DNA of 61,388 nucleotides from the NCBI GenBank assembly GCA_027619595.1, contig JAQCHP010000011.1, positions 1 to 61,388 on the forward strand. Direction: 5' to 3'. Positions 53,634 through 61,388 of the stretch are shown here, one piece after another (positions within the stretch are counted from its first letter, which is position 1; each line of letters begins with the position of its first letter). The notes under the pieces are model-generated. The model was not told where the DNA came from. It saw only the letters and a program-made list of their open reading frames with translations, and did no database searches. This stretch comes from Planctomycetota bacterium. GTDB lineage: Bacteria; Planctomycetota; Planctomycetia; Pirellulales; Pirellulaceae. A program made the translations under genes and the position numbers.

Positions 53634-54896
53634 TTAAGTATACCTTCCGACAATGACCACGGAGTTGATTCCGAGCATGCCGAAGGAATTGTTCAGGATG
53701 GTATTTGCGTGGGAGAGTTCCTGCGGTTCATTCAGGATCAGTCCCGGCAAGGCGCAGTCAGGGTCAAGTACATCGACATTGATCGTGGCATGACAGGTCC
53801 GGTCTTGGAAACTTGCTAAGTTTCCGGCGAGTTCGAGCGCACCTGCGGCTCCCATCGTATGGCCGATGAAGCTCTTGGTATTGTTGAATCGTGTGCCGCC
53901 GCTGCCGTCAAAAACTTTTCGCAGCGCAATGCACTCTTGGGAGTCACCTGACGCGGTTCCCGTGGCGTGCGTACTGACGATATCAATATCGGACGGTGCC
54001 AAATGGGCTCGGCGTAACGCCAGGCCCATGCATTCGGCCTGCCGGTCCGGATTGGGAAGTACAAAATCGGTGGCGTCCGTATTCATCGCGTATCCCAATA
54101 TCTCGCCATAAATCTGTGCCTTGCGTGCCCGTGCGTCCGACAGACGCTCTAATACAAACAAGCAACCCCCCTCCGAGACCACAATGCCGTTGCGGTCCAT
54201 GTCAAACGGTCGCGAGGCCCGGGTCGGATCGGTATGGACTGCCAGTGCCCCCTGACTCTTGAATCCCGCAAAAATTCCAAAAGTGTGAATACTCTCGGAT
54301 ACGCCCCCCGCCAACGCCAAATCGCAGTCGCCCAACCGCAACATCTGTACCCCTTGGATGATCCCCGCATTTCCCGCAGCACAAGCCGCACCGATCGTGT
54401 AATGCGGACCTACCACCCCGAGACTTAAAGCCACCTCTCCCGCTGGATTGTTCGCGACGGTTCGCGGATTGTGGTGGTGTGACCAATACGCAGTATCGTA
54501 GTCGTATCCCTTGATTTCGTAGATCTCGTTTTCTGTCTCGACGTTGCCGTGCTCTGTCACGCCGATGTAAATCCCCACACGACTCCGATCGGTGTTGTCC
54601 CAATCGATCCCCGAGTGCTCTACCGCACCCCGAGCGCAATAAATTGCAATGCCCCCCGCACGTGTGCCTCGGCGCGATTCCTTGCGGGACTGGTACTTCA
54701 ATGGGTCAAAGTCACACACCCCGGCCAACGTCTGACCGATGTAGCGAATTTCGTACTCGCGCACGCCACTTCGACCCGTCAACAGGCCCTCGCGATACGC
54801 CTCCCACGTGTTACCGTTGGGCGAAGTCAAACCAAGCCCCGTAATGACGACGCGCTGGTGATCAGGTAAATCTCGCGGAGCTACGCCGGCGATCAT
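53634..54896 (-). CDS. fabF: Beta-ketoacyl-ACP synthase II (FabF-like)
   Basis: A 420-residue condensing enzyme: VVITGLGLTSPNGNTWEAY, catalytic Cys172 in IGAACAAGN, H310 in STHATGT, K341 and H346 in NTKSFIGHTMGAAGALE, and the C-terminal NNSFGMLGINSVVIVG. It elongates ACP-bound chains by two carbons. Differences from housekeeping FabF (for example SHHHNPRTVANNPA at 139-152) and the operon suggest a specialised enzyme. Possible GTG/ATG alternatives near the start do not matter to function. Confidence 0.9.
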   Translation of the reverse strand: MIAGVAPRDLPDHQRVVITGLGLTSPNGNTWEAYREGLLTGRSGVREYEIRYIGQTLAGVCDFDPLKYQSRKESRRGTRAGGIAIYCARGAVEHSGIDWDNTDRSRVGIYIGVTEHGNVETENEIYEIKGYDYDTAYWSHHHNPRTVANNPAGEVALSLGVVGPHYTIGAACAAGNAGIIQGVQMLRLGDCDLALAGGVSESIHTFGIFAGFKSQGALAVHTDPTRASRPFDMDRNGIVVSEGGCLFVLERLSDARARKAQIYGEILGYAMNTDATDFVLPNPDRQAECMGLALRRAHLAPSDIDIVSTHATGTASGDSQECIALRKVFDGSGGTRFNNTKSFIGHTMGAAGALELAGNLASFQDRTCHATINVDVLDPDCALPGLILNEPQELSHANTILNNSFGMLGINSVVIVGRYT

Positions 54897-54970
54897 CGGC
54901 CGCCATCCCTGTCATCCCGTTAGGAGGCTCCTTGCGGAGCTCATGATTCTTGTCCAGCAAACCCCTGAGG

Positions 54971-55966
54971 CTATCCCCTTTTTAATTCTTTGGCAAGTCG
55001 GCGCATCCCCTCATCCGTCGAAACCAACGCCGTATAACCCAACTCGCGCTTTGCCGCTGAAATGTTAAAATAGTGAGAGCAGGATAACTGCGAAGCTAAG
55101 AAGCGTGTCATTCGTGGTTCGCCGCTTGTGAGGAGCGGTTGGATACATTCCAGAACAACGCCAATCGAACTGGCGAGTTGACGGGAAATCGTCCGGCGAA
55201 CTGGGGGGAGGTCGGCCAGTTGCAGTATCTGGTTGATCCAATCCCAACAATTGACCGGTTGCCCCTGGCTGATGAAGTACGCCTTGCCGCCGGCTGGACT
55301 GCCCGGCTGAAGCGATTGCGTGGCGAGCCATTGGGCCTGGGCAGCATTTTCTACATGAACGATGTCGATCAGATTTTTTCCATTGCCGATACGGCGGAGC
55401 TGGCCGGCTCGCGCACGTGCCAGGAGACGCGGAATGAGGTGCCGATCACCGGGGCCCCAGATCAGGTGCGGCCGCAAGGCACATGTCATGAGCCCATCTC
55501 GACCATGCGCTTCGAGAACGGCCTTTTCGGCCAGCATTTTTGAATGCGGGTAATGGCATAACCACCGGCGCGCGTAGGGCGCGCTCTCGTCGACTCCACA
55601 CTGGTCCCGGCCGTCGAACGTCACGCTTGGGCTACTGGTATAAACAAATTTTTGCACTCCGTAGCTGCGGGCTCCTTCGAGTAGTGCCCGCGTCGATAAT
55701 GTGTTTACATCGTAAAAGTCTCTCCATTTTCCCCATATTCCGGATATGCCGCCGACATGTTGGATCACGTCCTGATCTTGGCAGGCCTCGCGCAACTTTT
55801 CGTATTCGCGCAGGTCGGCCTGCACGATCCGCACCGGGAGGTCCCTCAACTCGGGCGATTCCCTCCGCGCAACCACAGTCACCTGTGCACCGTCGGCAAT
55901 AAATCGTTGCGTCACGAACCGTCCCAAAAAGCCGGTCGCACCTGTGATCAAGACCCGTTCTGCCAC
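54971..55966 (-). CDS. oleD: OleD-type NAD(P)-dependent reductase (3-beta-HSD/SDR family)
   Basis: A 331-residue extended SDR. Cofactor motif ITGATGFLG (7-15), catalytic Ser in VYTSSPSVTFDG and Y139/K143 in HYPHSKMLAEK. It has several features I know from OleD: LRPHLIWGPGDRHLIPRLLARAR, GNGKNLIDIVHVENAA, AGGKAYFISQGQPV and GEPRMTRFLASQL. OleD reduces the beta-keto acid made by OleA to a beta-hydroxy acid. First gene of the lipid operon; it is separated from oleA by six genes. The classification as OleD rests on overall pattern, so another 3-beta-HSD role is possible. Confidence 0.8.
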   Translation of the reverse strand: MAERVLITGATGFLGRFVTQRFIADGAQVTVVARRESPELRDLPVRIVQADLREYEKLREACQDQDVIQHVGGISGIWGKWRDFYDVNTLSTRALLEGARSYGVQKFVYTSSPSVTFDGRDQCGVDESAPYARRWLCHYPHSKMLAEKAVLEAHGRDGLMTCALRPHLIWGPGDRHLIPRLLARARAGQLRRIGNGKNLIDIVHVENAAQAQWLATQSLQPGSPAGGKAYFISQGQPVNCWDWINQILQLADLPPVRRTISRQLASSIGVVLECIQPLLTSGEPRMTRFLASQLSCSHYFNISAAKRELGYTALVSTDEGMRRLAKELKRG

Positions 55967-56271
55967 GTCACGCTCCTTCCTCCACGCCGCACGACCGTCG
56001 GCGTCTCCAACGAGGCGGCGATGGCGTGGGATGCCGCGATTGACCGGGTCACACGCATTCAGCCGACGCAGGCCACGGTTTTTCAGAATCTTTTACGAAC
56101 CTGGCGGAAGATTATCACGATCGGTAGCCGTACTGATAGGAGGTGAACTATCATAGGGGGTGAGGGGGGCCAGATTACGAAACAAAACGCATCGTGCGCG
56201 ACAGAATCATCCCAGCTCGTTCGCCGTTTTCGTCAACTTTTTATTTTTTATCCGACCAGGTCAAAGTTGCC
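55967..56271. other. Divergent gap before the BON-like gene
   Basis: About 305 bases with the promoter of the lipid operon (minus). It contains a perfect ribosome-site-like AGGAGGTGA at 56138-56146 with no gene following it on the plus strand; the only frame from its GTG is six codons long. Confidence 0.4.
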
Positions 56272-57057
56272 ATGATTTCCATGTCAAAAAGTGTTCGTCT
56301 GGAAAGGGAACGCGTTTCACGACGTCTAACGCCACGCCTTGGGATCGAACTCGTGGTGTTGACGTTTGGATTGTGCAGTTCCCAGGCTGTTCAAGGCCAG
56401 GGATTGTTTTCGAGCCAGTCTGGGTTTTCCAGTAGTGGCACGAACTTGTCTGCGAACGGGCTGACAAGTTCCAGCCTGTTCGGCGGTAGTTCGATCTCGG
56501 GTCTCGGGCAGGGGGCAAGTACTGCGGGCGGTTTTACAAACAGCCGATTATCGGTGCAGCCATCGGGCGCGTTGTCTGGGCAGTTGAACGGCCAATTCGG
56601 ACAGGGTGGATCGCGTCAATTCGTCGGCGCTGACCGTTCCGATTTCGGCAACAGTTTCTTTCAAAACTATTCCTCTCCCACTACCAATAACCCATCGTCG
56701 TCGAACCGTTCGATGTCACCTGACCGCAACCGACGATCGGCTAGTGAAGCTCGGCGATTCCAAGCCGAGCAACCTCAGACGGCCGCCAAGATTCCGATTC
56801 GATCGCATTTGACGCTCAAGTTTTCTCGTCCATCGATCAACTCCACGACTGTCGCGGCGCGGCTCAACAAGAACCTACGCACGATTTTCAGCGCGGGATC
56901 CAATCTTCCGCCCTTGACGGTGCAAGTGACGGGCCGGACGGCGACGTTAACGGGTCAAGTAGCTTCCGAGGACGAGCGCCGGCTGGCGAATCGATTGGTC
57001 CAAATTCAACCCGGAATTTCCGTCATCCACGACGAGCTACAAGTCGCACAAAATTAG
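56272..57057 (+). CDS. Secreted protein with Ser/Gly-rich region and BON-like C-terminus
   Basis: About 261 residues. N-terminal hydrophobic signal region (LGIELVVLTFGLCSSQAVQGQG), then a low-complexity Ser/Gly/Gln/Asn-rich segment (about 45-160), then a C-terminal globular part (about 175-261) ending 'LTVQVTGRTATLTGQVASEDERRLANRLVQIQPGISVIHDELQV', which resembles a BON domain (lipid/envelope-associated). Start ATG 56272 or 56281; the longer frame from 56194 lacks a leader. No known partner; envelope location inferred. Confidence 0.65.
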   Translation: MISMSKSVRLERERVSRRLTPRLGIELVVLTFGLCSSQAVQGQGLFSSQSGFSSSGTNLSANGLTSSSLFGGSSISGLGQGASTAGGFTNSRLSVQPSGALSGQLNGQFGQGGSRQFVGADRSDFGNSFFQNYSSPTTNNPSSSNRSMSPDRNRRSASEARRFQAEQPQTAAKIPIRSHLTLKFSRPSINSTTVAARLNKNLRTIFSAGSNLPPLTVQVTGRTATLTGQVASEDERRLANRLVQIQPGISVIHDELQVAQN

Positions 57058-57088
57058 CGTCTACCAAAAGCCCAAAACAACCCAACAA

Positions 57089-57380
57089 GTAGGACGGGTC
57101 TCCAGGCCCGTCAGCCAATACAACGTAGGACGGGTCTCCAGGCCCGTCTTCCCGGCCTTCCAACAACGTAGGACGGGTTTCCCGGCCCGTCTTACCGCGA
57201 TCGGCTCCAAGAGCCAATCGCCGGTCAATAAGAGACACATTGAAAGCACGCGACTTGAAGATTTTCCGCTCGGCGTGATGGGAGATTTTTTCTAAGACGG
57301 GCCTGGAAACCCGTACTACGTTGCGCCGACCAGCAACTTGTGGACTACCAAAACACCCTAACACGGGTCTCCAGGCTGAT
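57089..57380. repeat. GACGGG palindromic repeats, five copies
   Basis: Copies at 57089-57112, 57125-57148 and 57168-57191 in one orientation, 57296-57319 inverted, and a partial one at 57361-57380. The first two are identical over 24 bases; the third has TTTCCC for TCTCCA-type changes. Spacing of 12 to 104 bases between copies. Confidence 0.9.
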
Positions 57381-57411
57381 CACGCATTGCCCTCCAGCCC
57401 CATCACCCGAT

Positions 57412-57448
57412 AAAAAAACCTAGCAGCGCCATTGTTCGCGCTGCTAGG
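57412..57448 (-). terminator. Rho-independent terminator of the LamG/PEP-CTERM gene
   Basis: An 11-bp stem (CCTAGCAGCGC with GCGCTGCTAGG) and 8-base loop at 57419-57448. On the minus strand it is followed by seven T (57412-57418). Confidence 0.85.
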
Positions 57449-57518
57449 TATATTTCGTAACGTCACAATTTGTTGGTATAGCCCCTCACCACCCGAAAGG
57501 GCGTGAACGGTTAGGCCA

Positions 57519-58866
57519 CTAGGCTCGCCGCCGTGCCGCCAACAAGCTTGCCAACCCGAGGCCCAACAAACTTAAACCTGCTGGCTCGGGAACACTGTTA
57601 GGAGCCGTATCGGCCTGTCCCCAGCAGTTAAACACCTCCGCCAAGTCGGCACCGTCGACGATCCCGTCGTTGGTTATGTCAGCCAACGCGTTATTAGTAC
57701 CCCAGTTGTTGTAGATGACTGCCACGTCAGCTCCATCGGTGGTGTTGTCACCATTCACGTTCCCCGCACAACCGCTTGATGCAGCGTCGAGCGACACGTT
57801 GATCGGCAGCGCCGAGTCGTGAAACCGAATGTAATCGATCTGAGTCTCAAATACGTTGTACAAGTTTCCAATCGCACCTTGGGACGACGATTTAATAGAA
57901 ACGCTGCGATCACGTGTTACAGCCGCCGGATCCAATCCACCCATCTCAAACCCGTTGGGCTTCGAGCCGAGCTGGCCCGTGAAAGAACTCGGATCTGGCT
58001 GATTTACACCCTCACCACTGGTGTTGATCAACACCCCGTCGAGATAGATCTTCGTCGTACCACCGGGATTCGTGCCGTTCGTCTGATTGCCGGTGTATTC
58101 CTGAACAATCCGAACCGTGTGCCAGGCGTCAGGGATGAACTCCACACCGAGGTTGTCCGGGCGCGGATGCTGAAACGAGGGCTCACTGCCCGTATTCAAG
58201 CCCGCATTAATCGACATTTCAGCGTGACTTAAATAGCAGTAGTTTGGAAATTCGGGAGCGGGAGGATCGTTGCAGATTGGATCTCCGTTTTCGTCTAACT
58301 CTCGATAGTTGTTCGTGATACCAAAGGTCTTCATGCCATAACCAAAGTTGACTGGGACATTGCCCTTATTGTCAAGAGTTACGTGGAACGGAAATACTTC
58401 GTACCCGGGCACAGGATTACCGGTTACTGTATTCAGGTACTGAAACCCCTGCCACGGTTCCTCGGTAATGGGGTCGATCGGATCCCCATTTCCGTCTTTC
58501 GGAGTGTTCACGCGGAATCTCGCTTCGAAGGTCCAACTAGCCTCTCCCGTGACGGGACTCAGTTGCTCGATCCGTCCGTCCCCAAGACCGGGAGTGGCCG
58601 ATCCCTCAATAATCGCCATACCACTGCCGTACCCGCCACCCGATGGAATCGTCCACCACGTTTCACCAGGGTTTGACAGTGATTAAAGTCTGCAAGAACC
58701 CATCCGACTTTTCGTCGCCGCTCTGAGTGAGGTGCCTCCCCCAACGGTTCGAATCGGGGGCCGCTTCGGCCTCTTCCGCCCAAATAGCCGGTACGGCTTG
58801 AACGCTGGTCGCAGTCAACACCGTCCACGCGAAGCAACTCAACGTGAAAAACACTTGTCGAATCAT
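57519..58866 (-). pseudogene. LamG-like, dockerin-like PEP-CTERM protein interrupted by a one-base insertion
   Basis: The N-terminal frame (58866 down to 58663) has a signal peptide (IRQVFFTLSCFAWTVLTATSVQA) and ends ...LQTLITVKPW; the second frame, whose first ATG is 58619, continues ETWWTIPSGGGYGSGMAIIEG. The extra base is a C in the minus-strand CCC at 58669-58671; with CC the frame joins and gives 448 residues. The body is a LamG/concanavalin-like beta sandwich (about 85-350), followed by a dockerin-like pair of Ca-binding repeats (NVNGDNTTDGADVAVI, DITNDGIVDGADLAEV) and the sorting signal VPEPAGLSLLGLGLASLLAA. ATG 58866 has AAAGGG upstream. Confidence 0.82.
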
Positions 58867-59221
58867 CAATTTCCCTTTACTAATGTTCAATTTTCGCTAA
58901 GCCGGCGGTGGACGTCACCAGATTTGTGGTACTCAGCCGGAATCAGGCAACAACACCTGCCTCTTATTAGTACTCATTATGAGGTTTTTGTCAAGGAAAT
59001 GTGCCGTCTTACAGGTCGAGTGGAGGACCGAGAGTCGGTGACACGCGTCCCACCGAAAAGCTCCCCACTCGCCGGGGCATGGGCCTTCTGGCAGCCCATG
59101 TTAAGGCGACTTATCGCCACCCCCTGAGGACCGACACTTTTTCGCCGTTCGAAACGAAATCGGCGACGAACCGAGGGGTTGCTCAGCTCCATCGCCGGGG
59201 CAGGCATCCAGTGTCGACCTT
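58867..59221. other. Intergenic gap between two minus-strand genes
   Basis: About 355 bases; it should hold the promoter of the LamG gene. No gene, terminator or repeat was seen with confidence. Confidence 0.4.
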
Positions 59222-61042
59222 TCACTGGACGATCGCATCTCGGGCAAGCTCTTGAATCTCAGCACGAAGATTCCGTTCTTCGGCGAAATTCTGACGCGAC
59301 ACCAGCAGAATGACCAACATCTCTTGGCGGGGGTCGGCCCAACTCACCGTACCAAACGCACCACCGTGGCCAAACGAACCTGGTGAACATGCGGAGTACG
59401 TATCCGCCGAAGTATGCACTACGGAAAACCCGTAGCCCCATCCGGCACCGTGCGGCAAGTTGTCCTTGAGATTACCGGTCTGCACCGACGTCATTTGCCG
59501 CGTCGCCGCGGCCGAAAGGACCCGTGTACCCGACAGTTCGCCTCCGTTCAACATCATTTGGTAGAATTTCGCCACGTCGCTCGCAGTGGAGAACAGCCCG
59601 CCCGACGGGTTGGGAGGCCGTTCGCCGGTGAGATCCAACAACCAATGTGACCCAGGCTGCAGCCCCTTTCGATCGGACGTGGGTTGGTACAACAGCGCGA
59701 GGCGTTTTTGGAGGTCCAATGAAGGAGTAAACGTCGTTTCGTTCATTTGTAACGGTTGGAAGATTCGCTCGAGCAAGAACTGCTCGAATTTTTGTCCCGA
59801 CACAACTTCCACGACGCGCCCCGCCACGCTCAGGCCTGCCCCGTATTGCCATTGCGTACCAGGTGCAAACGCCAGCTCTTTCTTGGTGAGGTGCTCAATG
59901 GCCGTTGCCAACGAACCGGAATTTTCCTGATCTCCCACGAGTCCATTGGTGTGGTTCAGGCAATGGCGAAGAGTAATCTCGTGGGTCGGCTTTCGACCGC
60001 CAACCATTTTCAGATCTTTCCAAGCGGGCAGATACATGGAAACTGGTTCGTCGAGTTGCAGTTTCCCTTCGTCTTGTAAGATCATGACGGCCGCTGCGGT
60101 CATCGGCTTGGTCATAGAGGCAATGGCAAAGACCGAATCTCGCGTCATGTCGCGACCACCGGCGATATCGGCCTTGCCGACGGCATCCCAATGGACCACT
60201 CGCCCACGTCGAGCGACCAACGTGACGACGCCCGAAGCTTGCTGGTCATCGACAAGTTTCCGCGCCCAATTGCCGATTTCGCTTAGCCTCGTCGCGTCGA
60301 GCCCCGATTCGGCAGGATTGCCCTCAAATTGAAGCCCCAAATCACGGCTGGCTGCTGTGACGAGTTTGTCTTGCGGGTCTTCGGTCAAGATCAGCCCACG
60401 CCACTGCACTTCTTGCGCGGCTTGATTGGAATGGAGTTGCAATCCGATCGGGCCACTGTCACATTCGGCGGGGAGCGGATCGGACCAATCCGCCACAAGT
60501 TGGCCATTGACCACATGACGAATGCGGTTGCCGATCGCCAAAATCTCCATCTGATTCCAGTCGTGCTGCTTACCGACTCGGCGCGCTATGCCAAGCTTGT
60601 CCTCCAGCACCGTCTTGCGACCGAAGAGGTCGTGCAACCCGTAGGCGGAAGGGTACATGACAAGATGCCCTTGGTAGGTATAGGGCCCTTCATTCTTCGT
60701 CACCGCCTGACCCCAGAAGGCGATTCCCGAGTGCATTTCACTTTTCACTAACCGGCTCTCAAAAATCAGCCGGAAATTGCGATAACTCTTCTCCGTCAAC
60801 AGGTAAGTGCTCGACTTGGGGGCGTCCTGGTCGCCATTTTTTCCCACAATAACTCCATCCTGTACCGAAAAGTACCTGCCAATGTACCCCTGCCAACCCG
60901 TCAAGTCGTGCCCATTCCACAGACGAAGGGGAGTTTCCGTCGCGGGCAGCCGAGGTACCTGTTGCTCGCTCCAATCCGCCCCCACCAGCGGCCGCTCAAC
61001 CGTTGCTACCAACACCAGAAACAACGCGAATAGTCGCCACAT
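59222..61042 (-). CDS. DUF1080 (sugar-binding/hydrolase) - serine beta-lactamase-like fusion protein
   Basis: A 606-residue exported protein. Signal peptide MWRLFALFLVLVATVERPLVGA. Residues about 35-220 are a DUF1080 (3-keto-disaccharide hydrolase, concanavalin-like) domain: RLWNGHDLTGWQGYIGRYFSVQDGVIVG, FESRLVKSEMHSGIAFWGQ and VVNGQLVADWSDP. Residues about 250-600 are a class C beta-lactamase/DD-peptidase-like domain: the SxxK motif ASMTKPM, YGAG where Tyr-x-Asn is usual, and GHGGAFGT for the third motif. ATG 61042 has AAGGA eight bases upstream; the longer frame to 61162 has no leader. The combination suggests an extracellular hydrolase with two activities; substrates unknown. Confidence 0.87.
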   Translation of the reverse strand: MWRLFALFLVLVATVERPLVGADWSEQQVPRLPATETPLRLWNGHDLTGWQGYIGRYFSVQDGVIVGKNGDQDAPKSSTYLLTEKSYRNFRLIFESRLVKSEMHSGIAFWGQAVTKNEGPYTYQGHLVMYPSAYGLHDLFGRKTVLEDKLGIARRVGKQHDWNQMEILAIGNRIRHVVNGQLVADWSDPLPAECDSGPIGLQLHSNQAAQEVQWRGLILTEDPQDKLVTAASRDLGLQFEGNPAESGLDATRLSEIGNWARKLVDDQQASGVVTLVARRGRVVHWDAVGKADIAGGRDMTRDSVFAIASMTKPMTAAAVMILQDEGKLQLDEPVSMYLPAWKDLKMVGGRKPTHEITLRHCLNHTNGLVGDQENSGSLATAIEHLTKKELAFAPGTQWQYGAGLSVAGRVVEVVSGQKFEQFLLERIFQPLQMNETTFTPSLDLQKRLALLYQPTSDRKGLQPGSHWLLDLTGERPPNPSGGLFSTASDVAKFYQMMLNGGELSGTRVLSAAATRQMTSVQTGNLKDNLPHGAGWGYGFSVVHTSADTYSACSPGSFGHGGAFGTVSWADPRQEMLVILLVSRQNFAEERNLRAEIQELARDAIVQ

Positions 61043-61388
61043 CTCCGAGTCCTTCAATATTTCACGAGAAAAAATGCGAACAGAGCACCAAGCCAATTGC
61101 CTCATCGAAACTCCTTTGTACCGTTGACTTGGTCTCTGCGGGAGAGGGGGCCTCCCGAACAACCGGCGCGAGAAGTTGGTAGAATGACAAAATCCAGATT
61201 CGCTGGGGGATCTGAGTCGGGGCGATTTTCAGTAGCTCGAAGGGCAACGGCGTAGCTGATCTTTCGTGCATAAAAAGTGTGGTCTTATTGAAATTGCAGA
61301 AACGAGCATTTCAATAGCCCGGAGGGCGAAAGATCCCTGCCGGTGGCTTACGCCCAATGCCACCTACTTTTTGGTCAATCGGGGGGTT
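61043..61388. other. Upstream region at the right edge
   Basis: Contains the promoter of the minus-strand fusion gene. It also has inverted copies of GATCTTTCG (61258-61266) and CGAAAGATC (61327-61335), part of a GC-rich repeat-like stretch (AGCCCGGAGGGCG) of unknown type. Confidence 0.35.

Larger units (their letters stand above)
57058..57518. other. Repeat-rich convergent gap
   Basis: Between the BON-like gene and the LamG/PEP-CTERM gene. Contents: five copies of the GACGGG palindrome (57089-57380) and a terminator at 57412-57448. No gene. Confidence 0.6.

Noticed and set aside
47882-55966. Aryl polyene or PUFA synthase cluster
   Set aside because: No ammonia lyase, AMP ligase, acyltransferase or multidomain PfaA-type protein is present.

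Overview
The window is chromosomal DNA from a planctomycete, most likely of the Pirellulales type. Nearly every diagnostic family of that group is present: two sets of DUF1549/DUF1553, DUF1501 and WD40/cytochrome proteins, a DUF1559 prepilin-like protein, a DUF1080 protein, PEP-CTERM proteins, a dockerin-like segment, tetrahydromethanopterin (H4MPT) genes and GC-rich intergenic palindromes. These are family assignments made by reading motifs; no database search was run. No tRNA, rRNA, CRISPR array, prophage or intact insertion sequence was seen.

Layout. 0-15 kb is a catabolic and surface region: the C-terminal part of an AbgT-type transporter, a DUF1559 protein, a creatininase-family hydrolase, a Tat-exported enolase-superfamily protein, a secreted alpha/beta hydrolase with a frameshifted SDR, a first DUF1549/1553 - DUF1501 (frameshifted) - WD40 set, a large glycosidase-like/sialidase-like fusion and a Gfo/Idh/MocA oxidoreductase. 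15-22 kb is a second set on the minus strand (DUF1501, DUF1549/1553 with Big2-like region, cytochrome-WD40). 22-31 kb holds an ABC-F ATPase, a TolC-like lipoprotein, a small planctomycetal protein, an M48 protease, a glycosyltransferase and a PEP-CTERM protein. 31-46 kb is mostly housekeeping: a kinase-PP2C fusion directly upstream of selO, a GSII glutamine synthetase, mptG, pdxJ, dapA, mgtE, rnc, a DNA-binding PTS-IIA protein, a PEP-CTERM protein, mch and a RimK-like ATP-grasp ligase. 46-47 kb holds a glutamine amidotransferase-like protein that has lost its nucleophile.

47.9-56.0 kb is the most interesting part. It is a lipid locus in which an OleA-type condensing enzyme (plus strand) converges on a tightly packed minus-strand operon: an OleD-type reductase, KAS II, ACP, two CrtI-like FAD oxidoreductases, FabZ and FabI. 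The inferred logic is that a dedicated type II fatty-acid module with two desaturase/isomerase-like enzymes builds an unusual acyl chain, which the Ole enzymes join head to head. OleB and OleC are not in the window. 56-61 kb carries a BON-like secreted protein, a frameshifted LamG-like/dockerin-like/PEP-CTERM protein and a DUF1080-beta-lactamase fusion.

Cross-cutting observations. A roughly 24-bp imperfect palindrome (core GACGGGTCTCCAGGCCCGTC) occurs about eleven times in four intergenic clusters, two of them around the lipid locus. Three genes are each broken by exactly one inserted or missing base, two of them in 7-base homopolymers; this could be sequencing error, genuine decay or slippage. 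Several start codons were moved from the longest open frame to an internal codon with a better ribosome-binding site or signal peptide; the reason is given in each entry.
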